From NCBI RefSeq assembly GCF_012849555.1, contig NZ_CP051685.1, positions 186,001-250,000 of the forward strand: a stretch of 64,000 nucleotides of DNA, read 5' to 3'. The DNA is from Massilia forsythiae. Lineage in GTDB: Bacteria > Pseudomonadota > Gammaproteobacteria > Burkholderiales > Burkholderiaceae_D. Made by a program: the position numbers and the translations under genes. Shown piece after piece: positions 8,392 through 17,447 of the stretch (position 1 is its first letter; each line of letters opens with the position of its first letter). Below the pieces are notes generated by a model. The model was not told the origin of the DNA. It was given only the letters and a program-made list of their open reading frames with translations, and made no database searches.

Positions 8392-9810
8392 TTACGCGCG
8401 CTGGTAGATGTCCTCGAAGCGCACGATGTCGTCCTCGCCCAGGTAGCTGCCCGACTGCACCTCGATCAGGTGCAGCGGCAGCTTGCCCGGGTTTTCCAGG
8501 CGGTGCGTGGTACCCAGCGGAATATAGGTCGACTCGTTCTCGGCCAGCAGCGTGACCTTGTCGCCGCAGGTGACGCGCGCGGTGCCCGACACCACGATCC
8601 AGTGCTCGGCGCGGTGGTGGTGCATCTGCAGCGACAGCTTCTCGCCCGGCTTGACGGTGATGCGCTTGACCTGGAAGCGGTCGCCGTGGTCGATGCCTTC
8701 GTACGAACCCCACGGGCGGTACACGCGCGTGTGGTGCAGGTGCTCGGTGCGCTCCTGTACCTTCAGGTGCTCGACCACGTTCTTGACGCGCTGGACCTGG
8801 TCCTTGTGGGCGACCAGCACCGCATCCTGGGTCTCGACCACCACCAGGTCCTGCACGCCGACCACGGCCACGATGCGGCTCTCGGCGCGCACCAGCGTGT
8901 TGCTGGTGTTGTCCAGGTAGACGTCGCCGCGCTGCACGTTGCCGTTGGCGTCGCGCTGCTGCACGTCGGCCAGCGCCGACCACGAACCGACGTCGCTCCA
9001 GCCGATGTCGGCAGACACCACGACGCCGTCGCGGGTGTGTTCCATCACCGCGTAGTCGATCGAATCCGACGGGCTGGCGCCGAAGGCGGCTTCGTCCAGG
9101 CGGCAGAAGTCGAGGTCGCGGTAGGCGTCGGCCACCGCGTTGGCGGCGGCGGAAGCGATCGCCGGCGCGTGCGCGCCGATCTCGTCGAGGAAGCGGTCGG
9201 CGCGGAACATGAACATGCCGCTGTTCCAGTAATAGCCGCCGTCGGTGACGAAGCCCTTGGCGGTGTCGGTGTCCGGCTTCTCGACGAAGCGCTCGATGCG
9301 GTAGCAATCGTCGCAGCCCGGCAGCGGCTCGCCGCGGCGGATGTAGCCGTAGCCGGTCTCGGGCGCGGTCGGCACCACGCCGAAGGTGGCCAGCGAACCG
9401 TCCTGCACCAGGGCGGCGGCGCGCTCGACCGCCATGCGGAAGGCTTCGTTCTTCTCGATCACGTGGTCGGCCGGCAGCACCAGCATGACCGCGTCCGGAT
9501 CCTGCGCCTTCAGGAACTGGGCGGCGGCGGCCACCGCCGGGGCGGTATTGCGACCGGACGGTTCCAGCATGATGGCGTGCGGCGTGATGCCGACATCGCG
9601 CAGCTGCTCGGCCACCAGGAAGCGATGATCGTTGCCGCACACCACCAGCGGCGCCATCAACCCTGGCCAGCCGCGTACGCGCAAGGCGGTTTCCTGCAGC
9701 ATGGTCTTGTCGGTCACCAGCGGCAGCAGCTGCTTGGGCAGGACTGCGCGCGACAGGGGCCACAGACGGGTCCCGGCACCGCCGGAGAGGATGACTGGGT
9801 AAATTTTCAT
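8392..9810 (-). CDS. manC: Mannose-1-phosphate guanylyltransferase / mannose-6-phosphate isomerase
   Basis: 472 residues, the usual length of the bifunctional ManC/AlgA/CpsB enzymes. The N-terminal nucleotidyltransferase has the signature PVILSGGAGTRLWPLSR, then LPKQLLPL. The C-terminal cupin isomerase domain contains RPWGSYEGID and the metal-site region LSLQMHHHRAEHW. The enzyme makes GDP-mannose from mannose-1-phosphate and can also supply mannose-6-phosphate. GDP-mannose is the substrate of Gmd (36443-37558). The ATG overlaps the preceding nucleotidyltransferase stop by four bases (ATGA), so translation is coupled. A strong terminator follows. Confidence 0.95.
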   Translation of the reverse strand: MKIYPVILSGGAGTRLWPLSRAVLPKQLLPLVTDKTMLQETALRVRGWPGLMAPLVVCGNDHRFLVAEQLRDVGITPHAIMLEPSGRNTAPAVAAAAQFLKAQDPDAVMLVLPADHVIEKNEAFRMAVERAAALVQDGSLATFGVVPTAPETGYGYIRRGEPLPGCDDCYRIERFVEKPDTDTAKGFVTDGGYYWNSGMFMFRADRFLDEIGAHAPAIASAAANAVADAYRDLDFCRLDEAAFGASPSDSIDYAVMEHTRDGVVVSADIGWSDVGSWSALADVQQRDANGNVQRGDVYLDNTSNTLVRAESRIVAVVGVQDLVVVETQDAVLVAHKDQVQRVKNVVEHLKVQERTEHLHHTRVYRPWGSYEGIDHGDRFQVKRITVKPGEKLSLQMHHHRAEHWIVVSGTARVTCGDKVTLLAENESTYIPLGTTHRLENPGKLPLHLIEVQSGSYLGEDDIVRFEDIYQRA

Positions 9811-10973
9811 GCGCTAACTTTCTCTAAGGTGGTATCGGTATCTTGGGCGACTTCTTTGCGGCGGGTACGGCGGCGGTCGCGCGCGTTGCGCCATTCGTCG
9901 GAGCTGTATTCGGAGGAGTGCTTCATCTCGCCGCTGCGGTCGATGCTGTAGTCCTTGAACACGATGGTCTCGTGCAGCGTGACGTCGTTCAGCACACGAG
10001 TGTACTCGAAAAGCACGCTGCGGATGATCTCGGCGCCCTCGCAGATGTGGCTGCCGTGGCCGATCCAGGTCGGGCCGATGATGGTCGAGCCGGCTTCGAT
10101 CTTGACGCCCGAACCGATGTAGACCGGACCCTGGATGGTGGTGCCTTCCCAGTCGATGCTGGTGTTCAGGCCGGTCCACAGGCCGGGCTGGATCTGGATG
10201 CCGGGCACCTTCATGTGGCTGACTTCGCCGGTCAGCACGTTCTGCAGCACTTCCCAGTAATCGCTGACGCTGCCGATATCAAGCCAGTTGAACGGGCGCG
10301 CCTGGGCATAGAACGGCATGCCCTTTTCCGCCAGCAGCGGGAATAGCTGCGAGCCGATGTCGAATTCCACGCCCGACGGGATCAGGTCGATGACTTCCGG
10401 TTCGAAGATGTAGATACCGGTGCTGATGTAGTTCGACAGCGCCTCTTCCTGCTTCGGCTTTTCCTGGAACTGGGTGATGCGGCCGTTCTGGTCGGTGACT
10501 ACCACGCCATAGCTGGAGACCTTGTCCCACGGCACTTCGCGGGTGATGACCGAGGCCATCGCACCCTTGCGGCGGTGTTCCAGCAAGGCTGCCTTCAGGT
10601 CGAGGTCGATCAGGGCGTCGCCGCACAGCACGATCGTGGTGTCGTCGAAGAAGCCGCCGAATTCCTGGATCTTCTTCATGCCGCCGGCCGAGCCGATCGG
10701 CACCGCCACCACTTCGCCGTCTTCCTTGGTGTAGCCCTCGAAGGAATAGCCGATCTGGACGCCGAACTGCTCGCCTTCGCCGAAATAGTCCTCGATCTTT
10801 TCATGCAGGTGGCTGACGTTGACCATGATCTCGGTCACGCCGTTCTTGGCCAGGTGCTCGATCAGGTAAGCCATCACCGGCTTGCCCAGCACCGGGATCA
10901 TCGGCTTGGGCAGGTCGTAGGTCAATGGCCGGACACGGGTGCCCTTGCCTGCCGCGAGAATCATTGCTTTCAT
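9807..10973 (-). CDS. Sugar-1-phosphate nucleotidyltransferase (GMPP/NDP-sugar pyrophosphorylase-like)
   Basis: 388 residues from the ATG at 10973, which has AAGGAAG upstream; the in-frame extension before it is not protein-like. The N-terminal catalytic domain has [16 protein letters not shown] and [12 protein letters not shown]. The C-terminal part has hexapeptide-like repeats ([20 protein letters not shown]) of a left-handed beta-helix. It resembles eukaryotic-type GDP-mannose pyrophosphorylases and bacterial glucose-1-phosphate nucleotidyltransferases. The specific sugar and nucleotide cannot be told. It overlaps manC by four bases and follows galE by 16 bases, so one galE-NTase-manC operon is likely. 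The last 45 residues, Arg/Glu-rich, extend past the helix. Confidence 0.85.
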   Translation of the reverse strand: MKAMILAAGKGTRVRPLTYDLPKPMIPVLGKPVMAYLIEHLAKNGVTEIMVNVSHLHEKIEDYFGEGEQFGVQIGYSFEGYTKEDGEVVAVPIGSAGGMKKIQEFGGFFDDTTIVLCGDALIDLDLKAALLEHRRKGAMASVITREVPWDKVSSYGVVVTDQNGRITQFQEKPKQEEALSNYISTGIYIFEPEVIDLIPSGVEFDIGSQLFPLLAEKGMPFYAQARPFNWLDIGSVSDYWEVLQNVLTGEVSHMKVPGIQIQPGLWTGLNTSIDWEGTTIQGPVYIGSGVKIEAGSTIIGPTWIGHGSHICEGAEIIRSVLFEYTRVLNDVTLHETIVFKDYSIDRSGEMKHSSEYSSDEWRNARDRRRTRRKEVAQDTDTTLEKVSA

Positions 10974-10989
10974 GCTTGCTTCCTTAAAG

Positions 10990-11988
10990 TCATTTTTGGG
11001 TAGTCTGGTAGCGCCAGGAATCGGCGCACATCTGGGCGATGCCGCGCTCGGCGCTCCAGCCGAGCTCCTCGCGGGCGCGGGTCGGGTCGGCATAGCACTT
11101 GGCGATGTCGCCGGGGCGGCGATCGACGATCTGGTAGGGAATCGGCTTGCCGCACGCTTTTTCGAAGGCGTGCACCATTTCCAGCACGCTGTTGCCGTTG
11201 CCGGTGCCGAGGTTGTAGGTGACCAGGCCGGCGCCCTGCGCCAGCTTGTCCAGGGTCTTGACGTGGCCCAGCGCCAGGTCGACCACGTGGATGTAGTCGC
11301 GCTCGCCGGTGCCGTCCGCGGTCGGGTAGTCGCCGCCGTAGACCGACAGCTTTTCGCGCTGGCCGTTGGCGACCTGCGCGATGTACGGGACCAGGTTGTT
11401 GGGGATGCCGTTCGGCTCTTCGCCGATCAGGCCGCTTTCATGGGCGCCCACCGGGTTGAAGTAGCGCAGCAGCGCGATGTGCCAGTCCGGCTCGGCCTTG
11501 ATCAGGTCGCGCAGGATGTCCTCGATCATCAGCTTGCTGCGGCCGTAGGGATTGGTGGCCGACAGCGGGAAATCCTCGCGGATCGGCACCGAGGCCGGGT
11601 CGCCGTACACGGTGGCCGAGGACGAGAACACCAGCGTCTTGCAGCCGGCCTTGGCCATGGTCTCGAACAGCGCCACGCTGCCGTAGACGTTGTTGTCGTA
11701 GTAGCGCAGCGGCTGCGCCACCGATTCGCCGACCGCCTTCAGGCCGGCGAAGTGGATCACGGCGTCGATCTTGTGGGCGCCGAAGGCCGCTTCCAGCGCG
11801 CTGCGGTCGCGGATGTCGCCTTCGATGAAGTCGAACGGCTTGCCGCTGATGCGTTGCACGCGCTCCTGCACCGAGGCGGCGGCGTTCGACAAGTTGTCGA
11901 ACGCGACCACGTCGTGGCCCGCGTTCTGCAGTTCCACCACGGTATGGGAACCGATGTATCCCATGCCGCCAGTCACCAGAATTTTCAT
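10990..11988 (-). CDS. galE: UDP-glucose 4-epimerase
   Basis: 332 residues, normal for GalE. It has the NAD-binding [10 protein letters not shown] at the N-terminus, the SSSATVYG strand and NPYGRSK catalytic Tyr/Lys, and the C-terminal [15 protein letters not shown] typical of UDP-hexose 4-epimerases. It interconverts UDP-glucose and UDP-galactose in the cytoplasm and so provides galactose for the polymer. It begins the sugar-nucleotide operon that ends at the terminator near 8351. The 174-base gap before it (11989-12162) is AT-rich and is probably where its promoter lies. Its Shine-Dalgarno (AAGAG) is weak. Confidence 0.95.
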   Translation of the reverse strand: MKILVTGGMGYIGSHTVVELQNAGHDVVAFDNLSNAAASVQERVQRISGKPFDFIEGDIRDRSALEAAFGAHKIDAVIHFAGLKAVGESVAQPLRYYDNNVYGSVALFETMAKAGCKTLVFSSSATVYGDPASVPIREDFPLSATNPYGRSKLMIEDILRDLIKAEPDWHIALLRYFNPVGAHESGLIGEEPNGIPNNLVPYIAQVANGQREKLSVYGGDYPTADGTGERDYIHVVDLALGHVKTLDKLAQGAGLVTYNLGTGNGNSVLEMVHAFEKACGKPIPYQIVDRRPGDIAKCYADPTRAREELGWSAERGIAQMCADSWRYQTTQK

Positions 11989-12162
11989 GAATGCTCTTCT
12001 TTCCTTGATATGGATGTTTGGTATTGCATTGCGTCGCCGGCTGCCATGCCGGCCTCTTGTTTTTATTCAGTGCTCATCAGTTCTACTTGGCAAATTGCTA
12101 CGATCATAGCATTGTTGTCGTGCTGCACGTGTTTCGATTCGTGCGCGGGTCCGGGTGCCGGA

Positions 12163-12903
12163 TCAACGCCGCGCCGCCTCCTTGATCAACAGCCAGAAGA
12201 AGGCCATGTCGTCGATGAAATAGCGACGGAACATGCGCCGCGGTTCCTGCAAGAAGCGGTAGAACCACTCCAGGCCGGCGCGCTGCATCCAGCGCGGCGC
12301 CCGGCGCACGCGCCCGATCGCCACGTCGAAGGTGCCGCCCACGCCCATCGCGAACGGCACCCGCATCTCGGCCTGCCAGCGGCCCAGGAACTGTTCCTTC
12401 TTGGGCGAGCTGATGGCGACGAACAGCAGGTCGGGCCGGGCCGCGCGGATCTGCGCCGCCACCTCGGCCTCTTCCTGCTCGCCGCGCCAGTAGCCGTTGC
12501 GCCAGCCGGCCAGCGCCAGGTTCGGATGGCGGCGCCGGTAGGTGGCCGCCACCGCGCCCACCACCTCCTCGCGCGCACCCAGCAGGAACACGCGCCAGCC
12601 GCGCTCGGCGGCGCGCGCCATCAGCGCCTCGAACAGGTCGACCCCGGCGACGCGCTCCTTGAGCGGCTTGCCGAGCAGGCGCGCCGCCCACACCACCGGC
12701 ATGCCGTCGACGTTCACCAGCGCGCAGTCGTTGATGATGCGGCGCAGCTCCGGATCGCGGCTGGCCTTCACCAGCTTGTCGACGTTCACCACCACGTGCT
12801 GGTGCGGCGCGCCGCTGGCGATGAACGTTTCCACTTTTTGCAGCGTCTCTTCCATCGACAGGTTGTCGATGGCGCAGCCCATCATCTCGATGCGCGCGCT
12901 CAT
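12163..12903 (-). CDS. WecG/TagA/CpsF-family glycosyltransferase
   Basis: 246 residues. Motifs of the family are seen: [46 protein letters not shown], then [15 protein letters not shown] and [18 protein letters not shown]. Characterised members transfer N-acetylmannosamine or its uronate to a lipid-linked sugar, and the partner gene upstream makes UDP-ManNAc, so ManNAc transfer is a good inference. Catalysis is cytoplasmic, at the membrane. The ATG at 12903 overlaps the wecB stop by four bases (ATGA). The longer open frame that runs back through wecB is a different, non-coding frame. Confidence 0.9.
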   Translation of the reverse strand: MSARIEMMGCAIDNLSMEETLQKVETFIASGAPHQHVVVNVDKLVKASRDPELRRIINDCALVNVDGMPVVWAARLLGKPLKERVAGVDLFEALMARAAERGWRVFLLGAREEVVGAVAATYRRRHPNLALAGWRNGYWRGEQEEAEVAAQIRAARPDLLFVAISSPKKEQFLGRWQAEMRVPFAMGVGGTFDVAIGRVRRAPRWMQRAGLEWFYRFLQEPRRMFRRYFIDDMAFFWLLIKEAARR

Positions 12904-14135
12904 GCCGGCGCTCCCGCCTCCGGCGCTTCTGCTGGCGGGGCTTCTGCTGGCGGGGCTTCTGCTGGCGGAGTTTCTGCTGACGGGGCTTCTGCTGGCGGCA
13001 AGTCCGCCGCCGGCACCTGCGCCACCTTGCCGGTCATCTCGCGCACCAGCACCGCCACGATGCGCTCGGCCGCGCGGCCGTCCCACAAATGCGGCCGGCG
13101 CCCGCGCTTGCCCTCGCCGCGCAGGACGCTGCGCGCCGCGCCCACGATCGCCGCCGGATCGGTGCCGGCCAGCACGTTCGATCCCTCGTCGACCGTCACC
13201 GGACGCTCGGTGTTCTCGCGGATCGTCACGCACGGCACGCCCAGCGCGGTGGTCTCTTCCTGCAGTCCGCCGCTGTCGGTCAGCACCAGCGCGGCATCCT
13301 TCCACAGGTCGAGGAAGGCCATGTAGCCCTGCGGACCGGCCAGGGTCACGCCCGGGCCCAGGTCGATGCCGGCCTGTTCCAGGGCGGCGCGGGTGCGCGG
13401 GTGCAGCGGGAAGATCAGCGGCAGTTCGCGCGCCACCTCGCGCAGGGCGCCGCCGATGCGCGCGAACGCGGCCGCGTCGTCGACGTTGCCCGGACGGTGC
13501 AGCGTGACCACGCCGTAGCGGCGGCCGGCCGCGCCATGGGCATCCTTCCAGGCGGCGGTCTCGAAGCCGGAGCGGTCCGCATCGGCCAGCCGGTCGGCCT
13601 GGTACAGCACGTTGTCGACCATCACATGGCCGACGTAATGGATGCGCTTCTCCGGCTTGCCTTCGCGCCGCAGGTGCTGCAGCGCCGCCGGCTCGGTCAC
13701 GAAGAACCAGTCCGCGATGCTGTCGGTGACGAGGCGGTTGATCTCCTCGGGCATGCGCATGTCGAAGCTGCGCAGGCCGGCCTCGACGTGGGCGACCGGG
13801 ACGTTCATCTTCTTGGCGACGATCGCGCAGGCCAGCGTGGAATTCACGTCGCCCACCACCAGCACGGCGTCGGGGCGTTCGGCGGCGCACAACTCCTCGT
13901 AGCCGACCATGATGCGCGCGGTCTGTTGGGCATGGGTGCCGCCGCCCCCGGCCAGGGATATATCCGGCGGCGGAATGCCGAGCTCCTCGAAGAACACGTG
14001 GTTCATGTCGCGGTCGTAGTGCTGCCCGGTATGGACGATCTTGTACGACAATGCATCCTGCGCCCGCAGCGCGCGCACGATCGGTGCGATCTTCATGAAG
14101 TTGGGCCGCGCGCCTGCAATCAGATGGATCAGCAT
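12900..14135 (-). CDS. wecB: UDP-N-acetylglucosamine 2-epimerase (non-hydrolysing)
   Basis: 411 residues from the ATG at 14135; a GTG at 14141 is possible but has its purine-rich site too close. Family motifs: [45 protein letters not shown] and the [13 protein letters not shown] segment. The enzyme makes UDP-ManNAc from UDP-GlcNAc. After the normal C-terminus there is an odd tail of Pro/Ala/Glu pentapeptides (PPAEA type), encoded by five tandem 15-bp units at 12925-12999. The tail is unlikely to be catalytic. No UDP-ManNAc dehydrogenase gene (wecC) is in the window, so the sugar may be used without oxidation. Confidence 0.93.
   Translation of the reverse strand: MLIHLIAGARPNFMKIAPIVRALRAQDALSYKIVHTGQHYDRDMNHVFFEELGIPPPDISLAGGGGTHAQQTARIMVGYEELCAAERPDAVLVVGDVNSTLACAIVAKKMNVPVAHVEAGLRSFDMRMPEEINRLVTDSIADWFFVTEPAALQHLRREGKPEKRIHYVGHVMVDNVLYQADRLADADRSGFETAAWKDAHGAAGRRYGVVTLHRPGNVDDAAAFARIGGALREVARELPLIFPLHPRTRAALEQAGIDLGPGVTLAGPQGYMAFLDLWKDAALVLTDSGGLQEETTALGVPCVTIRENTERPVTVDEGSNVLAGTDPAAIVGAARSVLRGEGKRGRRPHLWDGRAAERIVAVLVREMTGKVAQVPAADLPPAEAPSAETPPAEAPPAEAPPAEAPEAGAPA
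12925..12999 (-). repeat. Five tandem 15-bp units in the wecB 3' end
   Basis: Units start at 12925, 12940, 12955, 12970 and 12985, with plus-strand consensus GCTTCTGCTGGCGGG. The first three are identical apart from the final base of the third. Being a multiple of three, unit gain or loss would keep frame and change only the length of the PPAEA tail. Confidence 0.9.
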
Positions 14136-14233
14136 GAACACCCTTTCCGGAAATCAAGCTTGGCTGCGGGAATGTCACTACCGGGCGCGGCGCAGCGGAC
14201 ACGCCCGCGTATGGCAACGCTGCGGCGACGACA

Positions 14234-16240
14234 TCATGACGGCCTCGGCGCATCCTCCTGTACCGGATCCTGCAAGAAGCCGATTGTAAACCTGCACTCG
14301 ACCGGCACGGCGGACGATACGGTGCTGATCTTGAGCACGTCGCACGGCTGCCTGCTTTCGTAATTGCGCGAATACCAGCCGAGCGGCGGGTTCTCGTTGG
14401 CGCGCACCAGTTCCAGGCTGAGGTCGGCGCCGTGGACGTGCATCTGCAGGGCGAAGCGCTTGCCGCGCACGTGCAGGCCGGAACTGTCCAGGCGCACGCT
14501 CAGGCCCGGCGCGAAGTGCCAGAACAGCTCGACCTGGTGCGGCTTCCTGGCGGCGATTTCGTCGCGCACCACCAGCGTCGAGGTGGCGGCGTCGAAGCGC
14601 ACGCTGCGCATGTGGCGCACCGGGTCGGACAGGCGGCCGTAGCCGTCGTGCGAGCCGCGGAAGTCGAACTCGTGCGGCGATTGCGGCATGCGCTCGATCG
14701 CCGCTACCGCCTTTTTCAGCCACATGAAGCGGCCGCCCGACAGCGACTGGTCGACACCGTCGATGCGCACCGTGTTGTGGGCCGAGGTGCCGCGGAAGTA
14801 ATTGCGCCACTTGCTGTCCTGCCAATAGGAATAGGTGCCGGGATCGACCAGGCATTCCTCGCCGCCCAGCGACAGGTTCAGCGCCAGCGCATCGGCATGG
14901 CCGTGGGCGGCGATGCCGAGGTAGCCGAGCGGGCCGCAATCGACCATGCCCTTGATCTCGTCGGCCTCGCCGAAGTGCGCGCCGAACAGCAGGTAGCCGC
15001 CGTCCGGGAAGGCCCAGCCGGTATCCGATTCGTGCGGGTCGGCCTCGGGACGGCGGCCCGGCAGCGCGTGCAGCAGCCAGCGCACCCCGGTGTGGCCCGG
15101 CGCCACGCGGCGCAGCACGGCGTCGCCCAGCGCCAGCAGCTGGGCGGCGCGGTCGCTGCCGGCTTCGTCCAGGCGGAAGGCGATGCCGTCGTCGGCGTCG
15201 CCCACCATCGGCACGTTGCCGCCGACGTCGCGCACCGAGCGCAGGAAGCGCAGGCCGCGCTGCAGCCCGGTCCAGTAGGCGCGCGAGAACGGATCGCCCG
15301 CCGCCTGCCCGGCCAGGCCGGCCACGAACAGGCATTCGGACGAGAACACGTGGTAGCCGAAGGCCTGTTCGCGGTTCACGCCGTCGCGCGAGAACTGGGC
15401 CTGCACTTCGTGCTCGAGTTCCTTGCGCGCCTGTTCCTGCCAGGCGCCGGACGCCTTCCAGCACGGCCACACCGAGGCGCCGACGTACAGCCCGGCCAGT
15501 TCGCCGATCAGGTGGTTGTTGGCCGACGAGTGGCGCGACAGGTGGCGCGCGATGGTGCTGCAGTGGGCGTGGATCGAGGCCATCCAGTCGGCCTGCAGGC
15601 GCTTGCCCTCCTCGCCGGCGAACAGGCCGCTGTTCTCGCCGCCAATAAATTGCCACACCAGCGCCCAGTTGATCAGGCGGATGCCCAGTTCGAGCGAGCT
15701 GGTCCAGTTGGGGCCGACCAGCGGCGGACACTGGTCGAGCCAGCTGCGCAGCTGGCGCTGCAGCGCGTGCAGCCAGGCCACGTCGCCCGTCACGGCCCAG
15801 GCCTGCGCCAGGCGCACCAGGTGCAGGTGGCGGTTCAGTTCCCACACGTGCTTGATGTCGCCGACCTGCTCGCGGTCGCCGATGGCGATGTCGCCGGCAT
15901 AGATCGACGGGCCGACGACGCCGCTGTCCGGATCGCGGTTCCACACCGGCGGCGTGCCGACGTCGAAGCGGCGCGCGGCGAACAGCACCACATGGCCGGC
16001 GCAGATGCTGTCGGCGTCGGCCAGCAGCGCCTCGCGTTCGGCCGGGGTCAGGACCGGCACCTGCGTCATGTCGCGGTTGACGTTGAAGAAACGCGGACGC
16101 GGCAGCGGCGGCGCGGCCCGGCCGGGCATCCGCTTCGCCATTCCCCTGGCCGCCGCCTGCTGGATGCGGTAGCCGACTTCGGCCACCGACATGCAGCGCA
16201 ATCGGTTCACCAGCCAGACCATGCCAGTCGCTTCGCTCAT
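14234..16240 (-). CDS. Heparinase II/III-family protein (polysaccharide lyase-like)
   Basis: 668 residues with no signal peptide. The N-terminal half is the alpha-helical toroid domain (LGIRLINWALVWQFIGG, HSSANNHLIGELAGLYV). The C-terminal half is the heparinase II/III beta-sandwich (AAHGHADALALNLSLGGEE, DPGTYSYWQDSKWRNYFR, TSAHNTVRIDGVDQS). His and Tyr residues in these motifs correspond to those used by the family to cleave uronate-containing chains. Its place among EPS glycosyltransferases suggests a tailoring or editing role on the polymer, though a cytoplasmic location is hard to reconcile with that. The ATG overlaps the stop of the preceding GT4 gene by four bases. Confidence 0.85.
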   Translation of the reverse strand: MSEATGMVWLVNRLRCMSVAEVGYRIQQAAARGMAKRMPGRAAPPLPRPRFFNVNRDMTQVPVLTPAEREALLADADSICAGHVVLFAARRFDVGTPPVWNRDPDSGVVGPSIYAGDIAIGDREQVGDIKHVWELNRHLHLVRLAQAWAVTGDVAWLHALQRQLRSWLDQCPPLVGPNWTSSLELGIRLINWALVWQFIGGENSGLFAGEEGKRLQADWMASIHAHCSTIARHLSRHSSANNHLIGELAGLYVGASVWPCWKASGAWQEQARKELEHEVQAQFSRDGVNREQAFGYHVFSSECLFVAGLAGQAAGDPFSRAYWTGLQRGLRFLRSVRDVGGNVPMVGDADDGIAFRLDEAGSDRAAQLLALGDAVLRRVAPGHTGVRWLLHALPGRRPEADPHESDTGWAFPDGGYLLFGAHFGEADEIKGMVDCGPLGYLGIAAHGHADALALNLSLGGEECLVDPGTYSYWQDSKWRNYFRGTSAHNTVRIDGVDQSLSGGRFMWLKKAVAAIERMPQSPHEFDFRGSHDGYGRLSDPVRHMRSVRFDAATSTLVVRDEIAARKPHQVELFWHFAPGLSVRLDSSGLHVRGKRFALQMHVHGADLSLELVRANENPPLGWYSRNYESRQPCDVLKISTVSSAVPVECRFTIGFLQDPVQEDAPRPS

Positions 16241-17322
16241 CGTCGTGTCCCTGCGAGTTCACGGTAGAGTGCGGAGAGCCGTCCGCACACCACCTCGGTT
16301 GAATAATGCGCTGCGACGGTTGCGCGTGCACGCCGTCCCAGGCGCGCGCGCAGGGCGGCGTCGCCCAGCGCGCTTGCCAGCGCCGCCGCCAGCGCGTCGA
16401 CGTCGCCCGGCGCCACCAGCAAGCCGTTGTCGCCGTCGCGCAGCGCTTCCGGCACCGCGCCGACACGGCTGGCCACCACCGCTCGGCCCGCCGCCATCGC
16501 CTCCAGCATCGCCATCGGCAAGCCTTCCGCATGGGAAGGCAGGCAGAACAGGCCGGCGCGCGCCAGTTCGGCATCGCGCGCGCCAGGGCCGAGCCAGCCC
16601 GGCAGCTCGATGCGGCCGAGCATGCGGAGTTCGCCGGCGCGGCGGCGCAGCGCGGCCAGCGCGTCTTCATCGCCGGCGCCGGCGAACACCAGGCGCAGCG
16701 CCGGAAACGCCGGCGCCAGCCGCGCGCCCGCCGCCAGCAGCTCGAACACGCCCTTGGCGGCTTCGATACGGCCCAGGAACAGGATGCGCTGCGGGTCCGG
16801 CGCCGGCTCCGGCGCCGCCGGCAGCGCCACCGGATTCGGCACCACCACCGTGCGCGCCGCCGGTGCGAACTCGCGCACGAATCCGGCCCAGCCTTCCGAC
16901 AGCGTGACCACCGCCGAACTGCGCTCCAGCGTGTGGCGGATCCAGCGCCGCTGCAGGCTGCCCGCCTCTTCGGTGGCGAAACGGCGAAAGCCGCCGCCGT
17001 GCAGGTGGAACACCGTGCGGCAGCCGGCCAGGCGCGCCACCAGCAGCAGCGCGGCCTTGCGCGCGAAGCTCGCATGCGAGGCGGCGTGCACGTGCACCAC
17101 GGCCGGGCGCTGCGCCAGGCACAGCCAGGCGCAGCGGCCCAGGCCGGCCAGCGCGTACCTGGCCTTGGCGGCGTGCCCGCCGTCGGCGTGGGTCGCCACG
17201 TAGCGCACCCGTTCGCGTTCGAACAAGCCGTGGCGGCGCAGCACCGACACCACCGCCGCCACCCCGCCGCGCCCCTCCGGCGCCGTGCCGGCCATCAGCA
17301 CGCGCGGCGGTGCGGCCCTCAT
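16237..17322 (-). CDS. Glycosyltransferase family 4
   Basis: 361 residues from the ATG at 17322, where the typical GT4 start appears (RVLMAGTAPEGRGGVAAVV). In-frame alternatives at 17370 (ATG) and 17385 (GTG) would add Arg/Gly-rich residues and lack a ribosome site. GT-B features: PAVVHVHAASHASFA, VFHLHGGGF, ILFLGRIEAAKGVFELL, and the nucleotide-sugar E-x7-E region HAEGLPMAMLEAMAAG. It would add a sugar to the lipid-linked repeat unit at the inner membrane. The sugar is not predictable. The stop overlaps the heparinase gene start (ATGA). Confidence 0.88.
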   Translation of the reverse strand: MRAAPPRVLMAGTAPEGRGGVAAVVSVLRRHGLFERERVRYVATHADGGHAAKARYALAGLGRCAWLCLAQRPAVVHVHAASHASFARKAALLLVARLAGCRTVFHLHGGGFRRFATEEAGSLQRRWIRHTLERSSAVVTLSEGWAGFVREFAPAARTVVVPNPVALPAAPEPAPDPQRILFLGRIEAAKGVFELLAAGARLAPAFPALRLVFAGAGDEDALAALRRRAGELRMLGRIELPGWLGPGARDAELARAGLFCLPSHAEGLPMAMLEAMAAGRAVVASRVGAVPEALRDGDNGLLVAPGDVDALAAALASALGDAALRARLGRRARATVAAHYSTEVVCGRLSALYRELAGTRR

Positions 17323-17447
17323 GCGGCCACCCCGGCGGCCACCCCGGCGGGCTCGGACGATGCCACCCATTGCAACAAATGACACGTCTTTATTAAAGCG
17401 GCAATGTTTCGATCATACATCATGGCATTCCCCCGCTCGCGCACGCT

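Noticed and set aside
12925..12999. CRISPR-like repeat
   Set aside because: Units are contiguous, only 15 bases, without spacers, and lie inside wecB.
14178..17075. A 965-codon same-strand frame across the heparinase and GT4 genes
   Set aside because: It is a shifted frame of two well-supported genes and is Arg/Ala/Cys-rich.
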